From Mesostigma viride (Eukaryota; Streptophyta; Mesostigmatophyceae; Mesostigmatales; Mesostigmataceae): a stretch of DNA of 64,000 bases. Made by a program: the position numbers and the translations under genes. The DNA is taken from positions 270,501-334,500 of the forward strand of contig RPFO01000418.1 of NCBI GenBank assembly GCA_009746045.1, read 5' to 3'. The notes beneath the pieces are model-generated. The model searched no databases. It was not told where the DNA came from and saw nothing but the letters and a program-made list of their open reading frames with translations. Below are positions 10,886 through 22,933 of this stretch, in pieces (positions within the stretch are counted from its first letter, which is position 1; every line of letters begins with the position of its first letter).

Positions 10886-13736
10886 CTAGGGGAGCTGTCT
10901 GGCGTGCCTCCCACGGGTTTGCACACGCGGGCGCTTCCCCACAGGGGGGGGCTCGTTGTCCTCTATGACCTGGGCCCACTTGGCCTTGTCCATCATCTTC
11001 GTCCAAATCACGGAGAGGCCTAGGCCCCCCATGTCCTCTACTAGCTGTTCTTTGAAGGTGCGGGCCTTGCGGCGTCTAACATGACTGGGCCCGGCCCACG
11101 TCAGGAGGTGCCTGCCAGGCTGAGCTGGTCGCAGACCTGCGGGGGGGCCACGTGAGGTGTCTACCTGGTTGGTGCGAGCTAAGTGCCCTACTAGCTGCAG
11201 GCGCCGCTGCTTAATGGTGCTGGTGATATATGGCATGCCCTGGTACAGGTCCTCATTGCGGACATGAGCAGCATATCCTACTCGATCTGAAAATGGAACG
11301 CAGCATGTTGGTGACCGCGCCGTCCAGCTTGCGGGCCAGGTCGGCGGTGAGGGTCCATGTCTCGGCCCCATACGTGAGAACAGGAAGGACGAGGACCTTG
11401 AACAGGTCCTGTTTCTCGATCTTGCCCAGGGGCTTGCGCCACAGGGCCCGGTACTGGCGTAAAGCGTGCCAGGCGAGGAACACTACAATACGCTTCCGCG
11501 GAGACCTTTTTCAGCGGGGAAAGTGCCCCCGGGCTTCCGGGGCAAATTCAGCAAGCGCTGCGGAACTTAGATACTAAAATTTCGTTTTTGGTTCGTACCG
11601 TACAGCCAATCATTTTGCTCCCGGATCAAATTGTGATCTGGGCACTGAACACGAAAATTTCAGCGGAACGCACGAAACACCAACGCAACTACAGAAAATT
11701 TTCAGTGACGAAACTGTAGTACCGTGTACCCAAGAAAAATGTAGTAGGACTTCGCTAAATTCACGTTCGGAATTTTTCCCCGCAAGATTCCCCCGCAAGA
11801 TTCCACCGCATGATTCCCCCCGCTAGGTTCAGGCTCCAGTCGATGCTCGCCAAATGGCGCAAAAAAAGAAACATATGTTAAAATCAACGGTGCGAATCCT
11901 CGTTACCGCTCGGGTAACATTCTCACTCATTTCGCGTCTCCTAAGAACCGTATTGTAGTGAAGACGCGATGGTCCACATCAACCTCGCAGCTGGGGAGCA
12001 GGCTGCCCAGCAGCTTGACGCGGTCCCGATACAGGACTCGAGAGCCGTCGAGGAGATAGAGGGGTGGCGGTGAGTGGGTGAGCCCAACCGCCAGGGCCTC
12101 TGTCTTCTTGCTGACCTCAAGCCCCACTGCACGGGCCTCGATAGCCAGGCAGTCAAGCCATGTCTGCACGTGCCCAGTGTCCTCGAAGAGGGTGGTGTCG
12201 TCTGCGTGGATGATGTCTGCCAGCCGAATCTCCGTGTCCGCTCCTACATGCCAGTATTTGTTAGCGATCGACCTGCACCCCTGGTTCCCTATACCCACGA
12301 TGCGGGCAAATCGCTTGCGCGCCTGAATCATTACGTATTCGACCACAATAATGAACAGGTAGGGCGACAGCACGCAGCCCTGCCACACACCCTTCTGTAA
12401 AGGGCATGGTGGCGTGCATGGTCCCGTAAGAAGTGCGCACCGAAGTGGTGGACCCTTCATACAGGTTGCGGATGACAGCAATAAGGGGGCGGGGGATCCG
12501 GAACAACTCGAGGATGTCCCAAAGCGCAGGCCAGAAAACCGAATCGAAGGCTTTAATGAAGTCCACCAGCACAAGGTGCAAAGGGGACTCACCAGGCTGA
12601 AGGCGTTGCAGTTCCTCCACCAGGCGGCGAGTAGCGAAGAGCGCCTGTACTGTGTTGCGACCTGAACGGAAGCCGTGCTGAGTCTCGCTGAGGTGACCGT
12701 CCAGGGCCGTGCGCAGGCGGTTCAGGATGAGCTGCATAAGAAGCTTGAGGGGGGCACTTTGAATGCACACCCCTCTGTAGTTGCCGGGGTCGGCAGGCGA
12801 CCCCTTGTTCTTGTACAGCATCATGCGAAAACTGTGTTGCCAGGCCGCTGGAGGTGGTTGCGACGACAGCAGAAGGCGGTTGCAGATGTCCCGGAAGAGC
12901 AGCATAACACCTGTGTCCTCGAATTTGGCTGCAAGTTTTACAACTGCGGCAGGAATCTTGTCAGAGCCGGTGGCTGCGTCATAATGCAGGCGCTGGACCG
13001 CCTCCGTGACCTCGCGAGAGGTGAAAGGAGGCATGTCGGACAGGTCGCCAAGTGGGCCGACCAGCGGGGGGACTAGGTAGTCCGCCGCTGACCTAGGCGG
13101 GGCCGGGGGCCCAGCGGGGCCGGCCAGGGCGGCCGGGCGGGCGGCGGCGGCTGGGATCGAGCAGGGGCGGGGCCGGGCGGCGCAGCTGTCCCCACGACCT
13201 CGGCCGTGCATGGCCGTGGCCCAGGTACAAAGCCGCTTGGCTGGGGCGCCGGGGACGTCGTGGCGGTGGGGCCGGCCGAGGCCGCCGTCCGGGTGCCCGA
13301 GGCGCTTGTACCAGAACCAGGCCCCTTTGCCGTCGTGCTTCTGCTGGCAGCTGCGCAGGTCCTTGACCATCTGCTGAGCGTCTGCCTTCTCAGCCTGCTC
13401 GTAGGCAGCCCGCAAAGCCGCTTGCAGCCCAGGTTTGGCGATCGGATCCCTGTTGCGGCGGAGCATCTGCCTGGCGGCGACCACTGTCGGTGCGTGACGG
13501 TGGACAGCAAGCTGTCGGCGCGGAGGCAAGGTGGGGAGGGTGCGGGCAGCCAGGCGATACTTGGCAGCGACACCGCGGAGGATCACTGAAATATCACCCG
13601 GCGGCGGAATGGCGTGTAACTGCTGTCGGCTGCCCCGGGCGTCGAAGACGGCCAGGAAATCATCCCTGTGCGACATAGCAGCGGCCTGCTCTGCTGCTGA
13701 CATCTTGTCGGCATCCTTCAGCACAATCCGGAGCAT
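10886..13736 (-). pseudogene. RTE reverse transcriptase with C-terminal domain, interrupted by a CACTA-type MITE
   Basis: The 491-codon frame from 13736 carries RT palm motifs: SDKIPAAVVK, MLYKNKGSPADPGNYRGVCI, QHGFRSGRNTVQALFA and VLVDFIKAFDSVFWPAL. A frame change near 12430 leads into WQGCVLSPYLF and the catalytic box HADD at 12194-12208 (Tyr of YADD is His here). At 11961 the frame meets the 480-bp MITE and stops after DHRVFTTIRFLGDAK. It resumes beyond the MITE at 11478 with FLAWHALRQYRALWRKP and continues to the C-terminal part (YITSTIKQRRLQLVGHLAR). Removing the MITE plus one TSD copy gives a continuous DHRVFLAWHAL frame, matching the same site in the copy at 54787-56051. A broken gene. 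Confidence 0.85.
11481..11960. mobile_element. 480-bp CACTA-type MITE (copy in duplication unit 2)
   Basis: Same element as at 9662-10141, here in the full RTE gene, with AA target duplications at 11479-11480 and 11961-11962. It interrupts the codon series for RVF|LAW in the reverse transcriptase. Confidence 0.85.
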
Positions 13737-14612
13737 GCACCTTCAGATCGGGCTGAGGCGCCAGCTGTCGCGACGGTTTCACCCCAGGAAACCGCAATCT
13801 GATGCGAGCGAGCACGAGACGGTGATCAGATTCCACCGTGCTGACAGAATCTTGCAGGACGCGAGCATCGACAACTGAGGGGCGCTGAGCCCGACGTACG
13901 CAGATATAGTCAAGGCACACCACCCGTTCCGACGGCCCAAAAAAGGTGGCAAGCTGCTCAGCGGGGCGTGCGAAAGAAGCATTGCATGCAACCAGCGCAT
14001 GCAGATTCAGCCAGCAGATTCGCAAATAAAGGCGTGTTACCGTTGGCTGTCGTGTTGGTTGGGGAGTGCTGAGCGCCCCCATATGCAGTGCCAACTGGCA
14101 GCGTGGCGTTGGCGTCGAGCAGCATAACCAGGAAGTGCCGAGCTGGGATGTTGGCCTCCTCCTCCTTGAGGGCGTTGAAGAAGGCCTCACGTTCCGCCTG
14201 AGCTCGACCCGCATGACAGTGGTGCATATCCCACGATAACGGTGAGCGTGTGGTGTGAATGGCCCTCAGTGGCCGAAAAAGTGGCCACTAGCACACGCGG
14301 GGACCGCAGCACGATGGACTGGAGCTGCTCTGATGCTGCCGGCGAGCACAAGAGGCCCACACCACCTTGACCCGGCGCGTCGCCGCCACCATAGTGGAAC
14401 CGCCAGCCCGCACGCAGGTCGTCGACCAGCAGACCGTTGACCCCGTGCTGAGGGTCAACGGTGCGTCGGTGCTCCTGGACCCTGAGGACAGCGATCTTGT
14501 TGTCGGCGCACAAGGCGATCATGCAGCTCGTCGACGCGTTGGCGTGCTGGGGTGCCGCCGCTCGTAGAAGGATCTGCAGGGAGGGTGCGCACATTAAAGC
14601 TTGCAATACCAA
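13660..14612 (-). pseudogene. APE-type endonuclease domain of the RTE LINE, frameshifted
   Basis: Three overlapping minus frames together spell an apurinic/apyrimidinic-like endonuclease, the enzyme that nicks target DNA to prime reverse transcription. Visible landmarks in order are LRVQEHRR, GWRFHYGGGDAPGQGGVGLL, LVMLLDANATL, RVVCLDYICVR and the catalytic-type VESDHRLVLARIRL near 13800. Frame changes occur near 14215 and 13960. A G-rich tract at 14633-14664 lies in the 5' flank. Since the domain is split, no activity is expected unless the shifts are sequencing errors. Confidence 0.8.
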
Positions 14613-14632
14613 GAATGGGCCGTTGCCCTATT

Positions 14633-14664
14633 AGCGGGGGGGTGGGGGTGGGGGTGGGGGTGGA
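14633..14664 (+). other. G-quadruplex-type tract
   Basis: Five consecutive G-runs of five or more separated by single T residues (GGGGGTGGGGGTGGGGGT pattern) lie just upstream of the RTE endonuclease frame, on the strand opposite to it. The pattern meets the usual G4 rule; whether it folds is unknown. Confidence 0.6.
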
Positions 14665-14697
14665 GAAGGGTAGTGCTGGAGGTGGGGGATTTACCTA

Positions 14698-14890
14698 CAT
14701 AACTCGGTCCTTCTCCCGGCTCAGCTTGGCAGAAGAGACATGCATGTGCTGCTTAATTGCTTCCACCCCTCCAGCACATGTGCAGGATACACGCCATGAT
14801 ACAGACCCACTGGGCTGACAGCAACTCCATCAAAGTAGAAATTAACTCTGCTGTTCAGACGCAGCTCCACCACGTTCCTCAGCCATGCAA
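14698..14890 (-). pseudogene. Copia relic A, upstream half (integrase fragment)
   Basis: The plus-strand text CGGTCCTTCTCCCGGCTCAG and TGGGCTGACAGCAACTCCAT match, with few changes, 47360-47500 inside the Copia integrase gene of the large LTR element. It is the upstream neighbour of the fragment at 8036-8885, displaced by the RTE LINE. No open frame of useful length remains. Confidence 0.75.
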
Positions 14891-15829
14891 GTTATGCACT
14901 TGTTGCGATGTGAATGCGAACGTGTGTTTGATTATGCAATGGCTGGCATATATCAATCCATGCAAGCTTGCCAAGCTGCATGCATGGGCACATAGGTTAG
15001 GGTAACCTAGCAATCCTGCACTAGTGCTAACCAATGAGGTGCTGGCTCCGTCCAGCCAGATCTCCTCCAGCTAGGACTGATCCCGATGCCCACAGGCACG
15101 ACTGCCTAACAGCACTACGTGGATGGGTCCTGGACCTCTCCTAGGACCTCCATACAGGACTAGCTATGCAGCCCACCTTGTGGTCTGCCTCACAGCTCAT
15201 CACCCTACCACGTGCGTATCACGTGCGTGTGCCCTACAGATCTCTATGCAAATATCTAGCAGCCTCCCACGTGCCCAAGATAGCACGTGCAGATCTAAGT
15301 CTAGTAGTAGAGATCTGTCCAGTGTACTACACCACCGTCCAAGTCCGTACCCCACTTGGGAGACGGAGACAACGCCACGTATACAGATAGTCTAGGCCTA
15401 GCTGACTCCCTGGAATAACTCCCATTATTATTTTCTTTGGGGAGTGAGGGGAAGACTCTTCCCACAACCCACTCAAATGCCAACCTAATGCTTGGAGACA
15501 AGGCCCCCACAGGGACAAACCAGTACACTTGAAGAGATGCATTTTAAAAGCTCTTAAGTGTTGGAAAACACCCATACTGGCTGTATGCCTGCTTAGTAGG
15601 AGAACCAAGTCAGAGAAAAAGACCACACGTTTTATCGAAATAACAACATGAAGCCATCATGCCAGGAGGACCCTTCTGACCTCAATCTTTAATGATTTGA
15701 AGAGAGTCTACGGGTGGACACTTCAATCCTTGCCACCCCATGAACACCCTCCTATCTGGAGCTAGCTACCCTAGGCTGAGGCACTTCACCCTCTGCCGCC
15801 ATACGGGTTCATTAGCTTGTATAGAACTC
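14891..15829. other. No gene seen
   Basis: Sequence of mixed composition. Short ORFs at 15123-15395 and 15327-15626 have no family features. Some of it may be the 3' untranslated region and LTR of the Copia copy to its right, but no repeat pair was found. Confidence 0.4.
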
Positions 15830-18520
15830 TATACTGAGGCCCTGCAGCCTGTGGCATGCACTTTAGTCAGTGCGTCAGCTAGGCATTGTCCGGGTCCTTG
15901 ATGTGAGTCTTTGACTCCAGATAGGTGCGATCCTGCTTGAGGACATTCCAGTCCAGATCAGTGTGCACAGCCAAGGGGTTGTCCAGGAAAGAGAGAATGG
16001 ATTGACTGTCAGTCAGCAGATGAGATTTGACACCAGCATAACTACCAGCCTGATGCTGCAACCACACTGGTCAGGAGATGTTTCAAGTACCATGCAACAC
16101 AGAAGACACCACAGCTCGGCATTCTGCTACATTGCTGCTGACTGCCTTACGCTTGTGGAGCCTGCTGAACGTACCAGGAAACCATTGACTGCTTGCCATG
16201 CAGTGGGATTAGACACTGACATGAAGAGACCTGCCTCTCTGGCTTCAGTGGCTTGTACCTTGATGACTACCCGGGACTCGATCCATGGAAGTGTCCATCA
16301 TGCATGTGATGTGAATGGGTTGGAACAGATCCAAGGAATGCATGAAGAATAATAAGGGGAGGACCATCATGCAACACCTGTTTGATAGCCCTAGACCCAA
16401 CCATTGGAGGCTCCATGAGACATCATCATCCACCCTGCTGACCACTGCCAGATGAGGAGCACACGTGGCACACAGCCACCCTAGTTTAGCTCTAATGGTG
16501 GGATAGAGATCTGGAGTGATGTCTGAGGGAAGAACATCTTTACAAGACGTGACATATTCAGAGGATGCTTTGAGAGTCTGAACACGCCCTGGCACTCCTT
16601 CTGTTCCTTAAACAGGCTCAGAATGATGCCACAAAACTTGACAGTATCTTTCCCCAACTCCAGCTGCTTGCCTAGTTCAAAGCTAGCAGACACTTGAGCA
16701 ATGAAATCCTCCATGCACAGCTGCCCTGCTGGGACCGGTAATGAGTTGATCATGATCCCCATGCCACACAAACATCATCAAACCAGCAGGATGAGGAATG
16801 GTGAAGAAACAGGGATCAATATCATCATACTGGGCCCCCAGCTTAAGGAAGACCTCTTGGGCACTATACAGCCTAAAGATTTTAGGGGCTGACTGTAACC
16901 CTTTCACCCCCAGATTGGGTCTTAGGAGACCTGTACGTGAGGCTCCTTGATTGCCCCAGCCCAGACCTTGGGAGTGTTTACCACATAGACTTGCCCCCTC
17001 CACACTTTTTGAGCGATGTCAGGGTTGCCTTTTAGAAAGCTAGGCTCTGTGGCTTTACACACGTAGTCCTTGCCAGCATTCAGATGGTGAAGGAAAGTGG
17101 CCAGCAGACGTTTGCTGAATACCAGGGGTATACAGTTCAGCCGCTGTTAGCTCAGTGGAGCCCCTGAACTCCGTGACACAAGGTCTGGCATGAGAAATGG
17201 ATGGAGTCCCATCCGCCTGGGGCTTATGCTTGCAGACAAACTTCAGTCTGAGCTTCTTGGCCCCTTTTTTTGGCAGTGCCTCATGATTGGTGTTTAACAG
17301 GTGGTACCTGTGACTTACTACGTGGATCATGCAGGACACACCCATTCCTCTCTAGCCCTGTTAAAGGCCGCTTCCATCCACTTCAGAAAACCAATCTGCG
17401 TTTGACAGTCTTTGACCACATCATCATAGGACAAGGGAGACATGGACGCAATGTCCCATCTACCAAGCCCAAATGCAGAGGGGTGTAACTTCTGAGAGTG
17501 AATGAGGGATTCAACACAGGGTTCCTGACCTGGGAGGTATTTTGAGTTTACAGCATTGATGGCTGCTTCAAGTCCATATCTGATCTGTGTTATAATAGCA
17601 ATTTCAAATGGTCCAGGGTAATTACCTGCCCCACCCCTGTCACACTCAACCTCCCCGCTGAGATGACTACTCCAGGGTAAGAGACAAATGGTTCCCCCAG
17701 AAGTGCATTCCCCTTGTAGCCCTCTACTACCTGGAAGGGAGTGGGCACACCCAGAATGGGGATTAGCACTTGGCCTTTGACTGCCATTTTTGTTTTGCCT
17801 GAGAAATCTGACACTCTAGCCCATGGCGAGCGTTGCACTATAGACGTAGGCCAGATACAGCTTGTGCACTGATGATGCTCACCTGTGCCTGTGTGTTTAC
17901 TGCACCAGTATACTGGGATCCTGGCTATAGAGTCACCTACAGCATTGACTTTAGCTGCACCTGCTGCCACTTGTGCCTTGGCAGTATGTGCTCTGTGCAG
18001 AGCAGTTTTAGAACCTCAGCAAATTTATTCCTGGGGACCACAGGATCTGCTGCTATTAATTGTGGCTGTTCCTGGGATGAGGCCGGGAGGAGCTACCTGC
18101 TGCTCACCCAGTGCACGTTCCTCCTGCCCAGGTGGACTGTTGGGCTGTGGCGGGGCTTCACCACTGATCGAGGAATACAAGTGCGTCTATATGGTTGTAT
18201 TGCTTGCATCAGCTATGCCCCTGGCCAAATCACTGGGTGAGACCATCCCACCAGACTGAGCTAGGCTCTGAATCCATGTCCGAGAATTCTACCCCTGACA
18301 CGTCTGCCAATGGAGGGTAATGAAGCTTCAGCCTATGCTTGCCAACCATCCGGCCGCTCTCTGTGCGCATGATGCTGGATAGTCACTGTGTCACCTGTTT
18401 CTGACAGCTTCTTAGTGATTACAGCTGGACCATGCCATCTACCAGAGTGGGCTTTATTCCCTTCCCCCTCCCTGTAATAGAGCATGCACTTGATCCCCCA
18501 CTTCAGTGTTTTTTTTAGTG
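15830..18520 (-). pseudogene. Copia pol relic B (integrase C-terminus, protease-like domain, RT, RNase H)
   Basis: Right to left, broken minus frames show an integrase C-terminal segment (GRWHGPAVITKKLSETGDTV, about 18400-18500), a protease-like block (LIPILGVPTPFQVVEGYKGN plus ALLGEPFVSYPG, 17640-17840), and the RT start (KLRLKFVCKHKPQADGTPSI and ELTAAELYTPG, 17100-17260). Further along come RT palm pieces (GLQSAPKIFRLYSAQEVFLK and FVWHGDHDQLI, 16690-16900) and an RNase H tail (LAVHTDLDWNVLKQDRTYLE, about 15900-16000) ending in an ADALTK-like motif near 15860. Many frame changes: a dead copy, diverged from the pol at 44846-48336 but collinear with it. Confidence 0.8.
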
Positions 18521-18524
18521 GCGA

Positions 18525-18750
18525 TATGCCGCCAAATGTGGCGGTGTGGCACTTTTTTTGGCAAAATGTGGCGGTGCCACCCACTTTGACAGGGCTCCCA
18601 TGAAGCCACAATTTGGCCGTGCTGTTCTACTTTGTAGTTTCGTTTCGCCACAGGGTGGCCGTGCCTGAAGTTCACTCTAGTACAGGTTACGCCACAATTG
18701 GCGGTGTCAGCCGGTCTTCCGGCCGGCGTTCCGCCACAAGCCTCCCTAGT
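18525..18750. repeat. Cluster of GCCACA/TGTGGC palindromic motifs (left block)
   Basis: At least six copies of CGCCACANNTGGC-type half or full palindromes occur in 225 bp, alternating in orientation. The same motif family reappears at 23995-24115 on the other side of the RING-LINE and (CAA)n tract. They look like subterminal repeats of a DNA element split by the LINE insertion. Confidence 0.55.
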
Positions 18751-18923
18751 ACTAGAATACTACTATGAGTACTACTATGACTGACTGACTTACTGACTGC
18801 ATAGTGCATGTACGTAGAGCCCATCGGATACATCTTGCTGTGAACTCACGCATAGGTATCCGATGATGCAACCGTCCATGTCCCAGTGCCCCGACAGTAC
18901 CACCGATACTATATATATCCGGC

Positions 18924-21900
18924 GTGGAGTTCGGGGCCCCCATCGCGGTTCAGGGCGGCCAGGCCATCTTGGTGGACTCGGCCGGGCGCGCCCAGCCCCT
19001 AACCGCGGGGACGCCTGTTTCTGCCTTCCTCCACGACATCCTGGAGTTGGCAGGCATCCCGCACGAATGGCACCCCGCGGCTGACCAACCGGTCGGCATC
19101 CTCTCGCGCGCCCAGATTGCTGCTCTCCCGGGTTGCTGGGAGGCCGGCTGGGACCCGCCCCCCCCTCATGTCCGGTCCCTTCTGGAGGGGGACGACCCCG
19201 AGTCGGGCTCCTGTGCCATCTGCCTTGAGCCCTTCCGGCCGGGGGATGGCTTGTGTCGCCTGCCCGCGTGCGGCCACACATTCCATCAAGCGTGCATCGC
19301 GCGCAGCTTGCTCCACTCCGTGCCGCGCTGCCCGTTGTGCCGGGCTGTTGTGCCGCCCCCTGGGACTGCGCTTCCTCTCGGCCCGCCCCCGGTCTCGCTG
19401 GGTCCCCTGCCGGGTCCCCACCGGGCCCCGGGGCCAGCTGCCTCCCCGACCCCTCGGCCGCCGCCCCCGGCCTCGTTGCCGGGGCCTGGGGTGGTCGCGG
19501 GCGCGCTGGCGAGTCCCCCTGGGAGGGGCGCCGGCGTTCTCGATCCCCCTCCGCTGGGGGTCTCCCCGGTGGGCACTGCCTCCTCCGTGGCCCCGGCGGG
19601 CATGCCGGGCGCTGGTCGGGTCGTGGTGCGCGCGCCTGCCGGCCCGGCTGGGGAGACGCCGCAGGCCCCACGTCCTGCCTTTGCTGGCGCCGCTCCCCGC
19701 CACTCAGCGCCCGCCGACGGCCTTCACCGGTGTGCCGTGCTGCTTCCCACGGGGTCCCCGTGTGCTGGTGTGTTCCACAACCGTAACCTCCTCTGCCAGC
19801 ACCTTCGCGCTGTGCACCCCGATCTCGGCGCGGCGGATCTGCAGGCCATGAGCTGTTACCGGTGCCCGGAAGCTCACTGCCAGCGGGTGTACTCCATTCA
19901 CGGGCGCGCTCAGCACGCGCGCGCCTGTGTTGCTCAACGGCCCCTCAACCGGCCAGCAGTCCCGGCCCCCTCCCCCCCTCCCGCCTCGGCTCCCACCGGC
20001 TCCCAGCCCCCGCCGCCCGACTACTCGGCCAGTTGGCGTTGGCTTGACACGGTTCCCTGGGATGCATGCGCCATCAACCCGACGTCTACCCTGACCGACC
20101 TCCCCCACCGCGCGCGTAGCCTTTTCGCGCAATGTGCAATCGTTTCTCTCCGGCGCATGCACGCCGCTCCGGACGACCCGCTGGGCTTTAAACTGCACAT
20201 GGTGACCCCCCGCCTGCTCCTCACCCCTCTCGGGCGTGGTGTGCGCGGCCTCCAGGGTGCGGTTATTGCCCGTTGCCGACGCTTTCTGCAGGGGGACTGG
20301 GAGGGGCTGTTTGGCGTGCCGCCCCCGCGCACGGCCCGGCTGTCGGGGGAGGTCAACTTCGAGCGGGTGGCCGCCGACGTCATCCGCCTCGTCCGCGAGG
20401 GGCAGCTCAGCCGGGCCATGACCCGCTTGGAAATGGCCAAGCTGGCCCCCGCCAATGCGGCTACCCTGGCGGCCTTGGAGGCTCTTCACCCTGCGGAGCC
20501 CGGATTCCAGCTGCCCGTGCCGGACCCCCTGCCGGCCCCCCTCCGGCTGGACCGCGACTGCTTCCTGGAGGTGATGCGTGCGGTCCCGCGGGCTTCCTCT
20601 ACCGGGCCGTCGGGCTGGCGCTACGAGCACTTGGAGGTCCTGGTGGGGCATGGGGGCGAGGACATTCTCTTTGACACCCTCATTGACCTGGCGGCTGGTC
20701 GCGTTCCTCCCGCTGCGCGCGAGTGGTTAGCGGGCGCTCGCCTCCTCGCTCTGCTCAAGGGTGTCTTGCCCCCCCCGAGGGCAAGGTGCGCCCGATCGCC
20801 TGCGGTGAGGTGCTCCGCAAGCTCGTGGGCAAAGTGATCTGCCGCCAAAAGGCGCCCGAGCTCCGTGCCTTTTTCTGCCCGCCCCTCGCAGCGGGTGAGA
20901 CCTCGGTGGCGGCCCAGCTGGGGGTGACGACTCCAGGCGGGGCGGATATCCTCATCCATTCGGTGCAGGCCTACCTCGAGGCCCACCCCACCCACGCTGT
21001 CGTCAAGGTCGACTGCCACAACGCGTTCAACAGTCTGTCCCGCGCCAGCATGTTTGCGGCCGTCATGGAGTCCTTCGAGGACTTGTACGCTTGGACAGCC
21101 GTGTGCTACGGCCAGCCCGGCCAACTGGTTCACATCATGGAGGACGGCACTCGCGGCGGCCTGCTGTCGCGGTCGGGCACCCAGCAAGGGGACCCCCTGG
21201 GACCCCTGTACTTTGCCGCCCCCCTCCAGGGTTGCCTCCAAGCGGTCCATGCTGCCCACCCGGCGGTCGCTATTCAGGCCTACTTGGATGATATCTACCT
21301 TCTGGGCCCTGTGCCGGACACCACCGCGGCTCTGCTGGCACTGCAGACCGCGGTGGCCGACATCAACCTCCAGTTGACCCTGGCCAAGTGCGCGGTGTAC
21401 TCGCCCCAAGGTGATTGCTCCGGCTTTCCGCCCCAGCTCTTGGGCCGGGACGAGCGCCTCCATGGGTTGGATGTCCTCGGCGTTCCGGTTGGCGACCCCG
21501 CGTTTGTCATCGATGCTCTGCGGGCCGCCCTCGAGGCACGCACTGAGGTACTGCCCTTGATTGCGCGCCTTCATGATTCGCAGACCAAGGGTCTGCTTCT
21601 GTGGTTTTGCGCTCACCCTCGCGTCGTTCACTGGCTCCGGGGCGCTCTTCCGGCTCAGGTCCGGCTGGCCGCCGAGGGCCACGACGAACGCATCCAGTCG
21701 GCCTTGGCGCAGCTGGTCCCGGGCCCCGACCTCCCGCCACATGCTATTCGCATTGCCTCCCTGCCTGCACGGATGGGTGGCTGCGGTCTGACTCGTGCCG
21801 CCCGGCTGGCCCCAGCAGCATTTTTGGGCTCCGTCGCTCAGTCGTGGGCGGAAAGCTGCCGGCTCCTGCCCCTTTTGGCAACGGCAGCGCCTGACCTCCT

Positions 21901-22933
21901 GGACCCCAGCAGCCCTTTGCCCTTCGTCACCGCCATCCAGGAGGCCTATGCTGAGATCCAGCAGGCCTGTTCTCCCGTCCGTGCCGCTCAGGCGGTACAG
22001 CGCCACCTCCCTCGCGGCACTCCCTCGGTCGCCTCCGTTCAATCTCCCGCCGCATTCCCTGCTCGCGTCATCGATAAACACCAGAAAACCTACGCGGGTA
22101 TTCTGCACACGGCTGATTGGATTGCTCTTTTCGCGGACCTCAACGCCCAGGGACGTGCGTGGCTGTTCTCGCTTTCCTTGCGGAGTGTGGGCTCGGCGTA
22201 CCTTCGTGCTCTTCCCATGGCCCCCCCATTCGCCTTGGCTCCCAGCCACTACTCGGTGGCGCTCCGGCACCAGCTATTTGCCCCGCAGCCTCTTGTTCCG
22301 GCCGGGCGGCCTTGTGGTAGCTGTGGGCAGCCGCTGGATCCCACGGGGACTCACTACCTTGCCTGCATGGGGGGCCAACAGAATCAGAATTGGTATTTGT
22401 ATTTGCACACTGTCCTCCTGACGGTGGTGCTCGCCATGATTCGGTCGGTTTTCCCCCACGCGAACATCCGGTCCGAGGATGCGGATGGCGCTGCCTTCTA
22501 TTCCCCCAACCACCGGCCTGACATCGTGGTGCTGGACTTTGAGGGGGGTGGCCGGCATCTGCTTATTGACGTTTCGGTGGCGCGGCCCTTGGCTCTTAGC
22601 CACGTGGCTGGGGCCTCCCTCACGGCAGGTTACACGGCGGACCGGGCGGAGCGGGCCAAGCTCCTGGCCTACGGCGACGTCGGGCACCATCGTGTGGTGC
22701 CCTTTGTCCTGGAGGAGTTTGGGGCCATGGGGCCCCTGACCTCCGCCTTCTTCAAGGAGTGTTGCCGGCTCCGGGAGGACCGGCTGGACCTGGAGGGCCA
22801 GCGGGCCTCATGGTCGGCGCGGACCTGGACGTCATATTGGCGTCAGCGCTTGTCGGTGGCGCTGACTCGGGCCATGGCTGACATCATGCTCCGCCGTACG
22901 CGGGCTGATTTTGCGGTGCAGCAGGGCTATTAG
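18924..22933 (+). pseudogene. RING finger / C2H2 / reverse transcriptase / PD-(D/E)XK endonuclease polyprotein, one frameshift
   Basis: Domains in order: a RING-H2 finger at residues ~97-140 (CAICLEPFRPGDGLC, then CGHTFHQACIARSL and CPLC), a Pro-rich linker, and C2H2/C2HC-type fingers (CQHLRAVH; CYRCPEAHC). The RT N-terminus follows (SSTGPSGWRYEHLEVL), then the palm with YLDD at 21281-21292 and SGTQQGDPLGPLYF before it. A CCHC knuckle (CGSCGQPLDPTGTHYLAC, about 22312-22365) precedes a restriction-like endonuclease core (HRPDIVVLDF, LLIDVSVARP, 22513-22590). The layout matches R2-superclade LINEs except for the added RING. The first frame ends at 20837 and the second covers the rest; they join at a run of eight C (20769-20776), where one extra C would restore a single frame. 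No ATG start because of 5' truncation. Confidence 0.85.

Larger units (their letters stand above)
8598..12223. repeat. 1.8-kb tandem segmental duplication inside nested TEs
   Basis: Copy 1 is 8598-10403 and copy 2 is 10416-12223. They are separated by 12 bp (GTGAGCCTTTG plus context), start at CAGTGCCTTCCCTGACG and end at GATGATGTCTGCCAG. The copies look identical apart from a G7/G8 run difference near 9127/10946. Each copy contains the end of Copia relic A, the RTE 3' half and the CACTA-like MITE, so the duplication post-dates all three insertions. Recent duplication and assembly artefact both fit. Confidence 0.95.
8886..14697 (-). mobile_element. RTE-like LINE (non-LTR retrotransposon) inserted in Copia relic A
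   Basis: Reading right to left: apurinic-type endonuclease (14612-13800), reverse transcriptase (13736 to about 11960), a C-terminal domain (to about 10886), 3' UTR, a hairpin, then an (ATTA)n tail at 10704-10725 (copy 2) and 8886-8908 (copy 1). The element sits between two halves of one Copia integrase gene. The RT C-terminal region has the LxRRLQLVGHLAR motif typical of RTE-type LINEs. The 3' half is present twice because of the tandem duplication. Confidence 0.85.

Noticed and set aside
18790-22270. Long minus-strand ORFs (18790-19671, 20621-22270)
   Set aside because: Antisense to the RING/RT polyprotein in GC-rich DNA; Pro/Arg/Gly-rich with no motifs.
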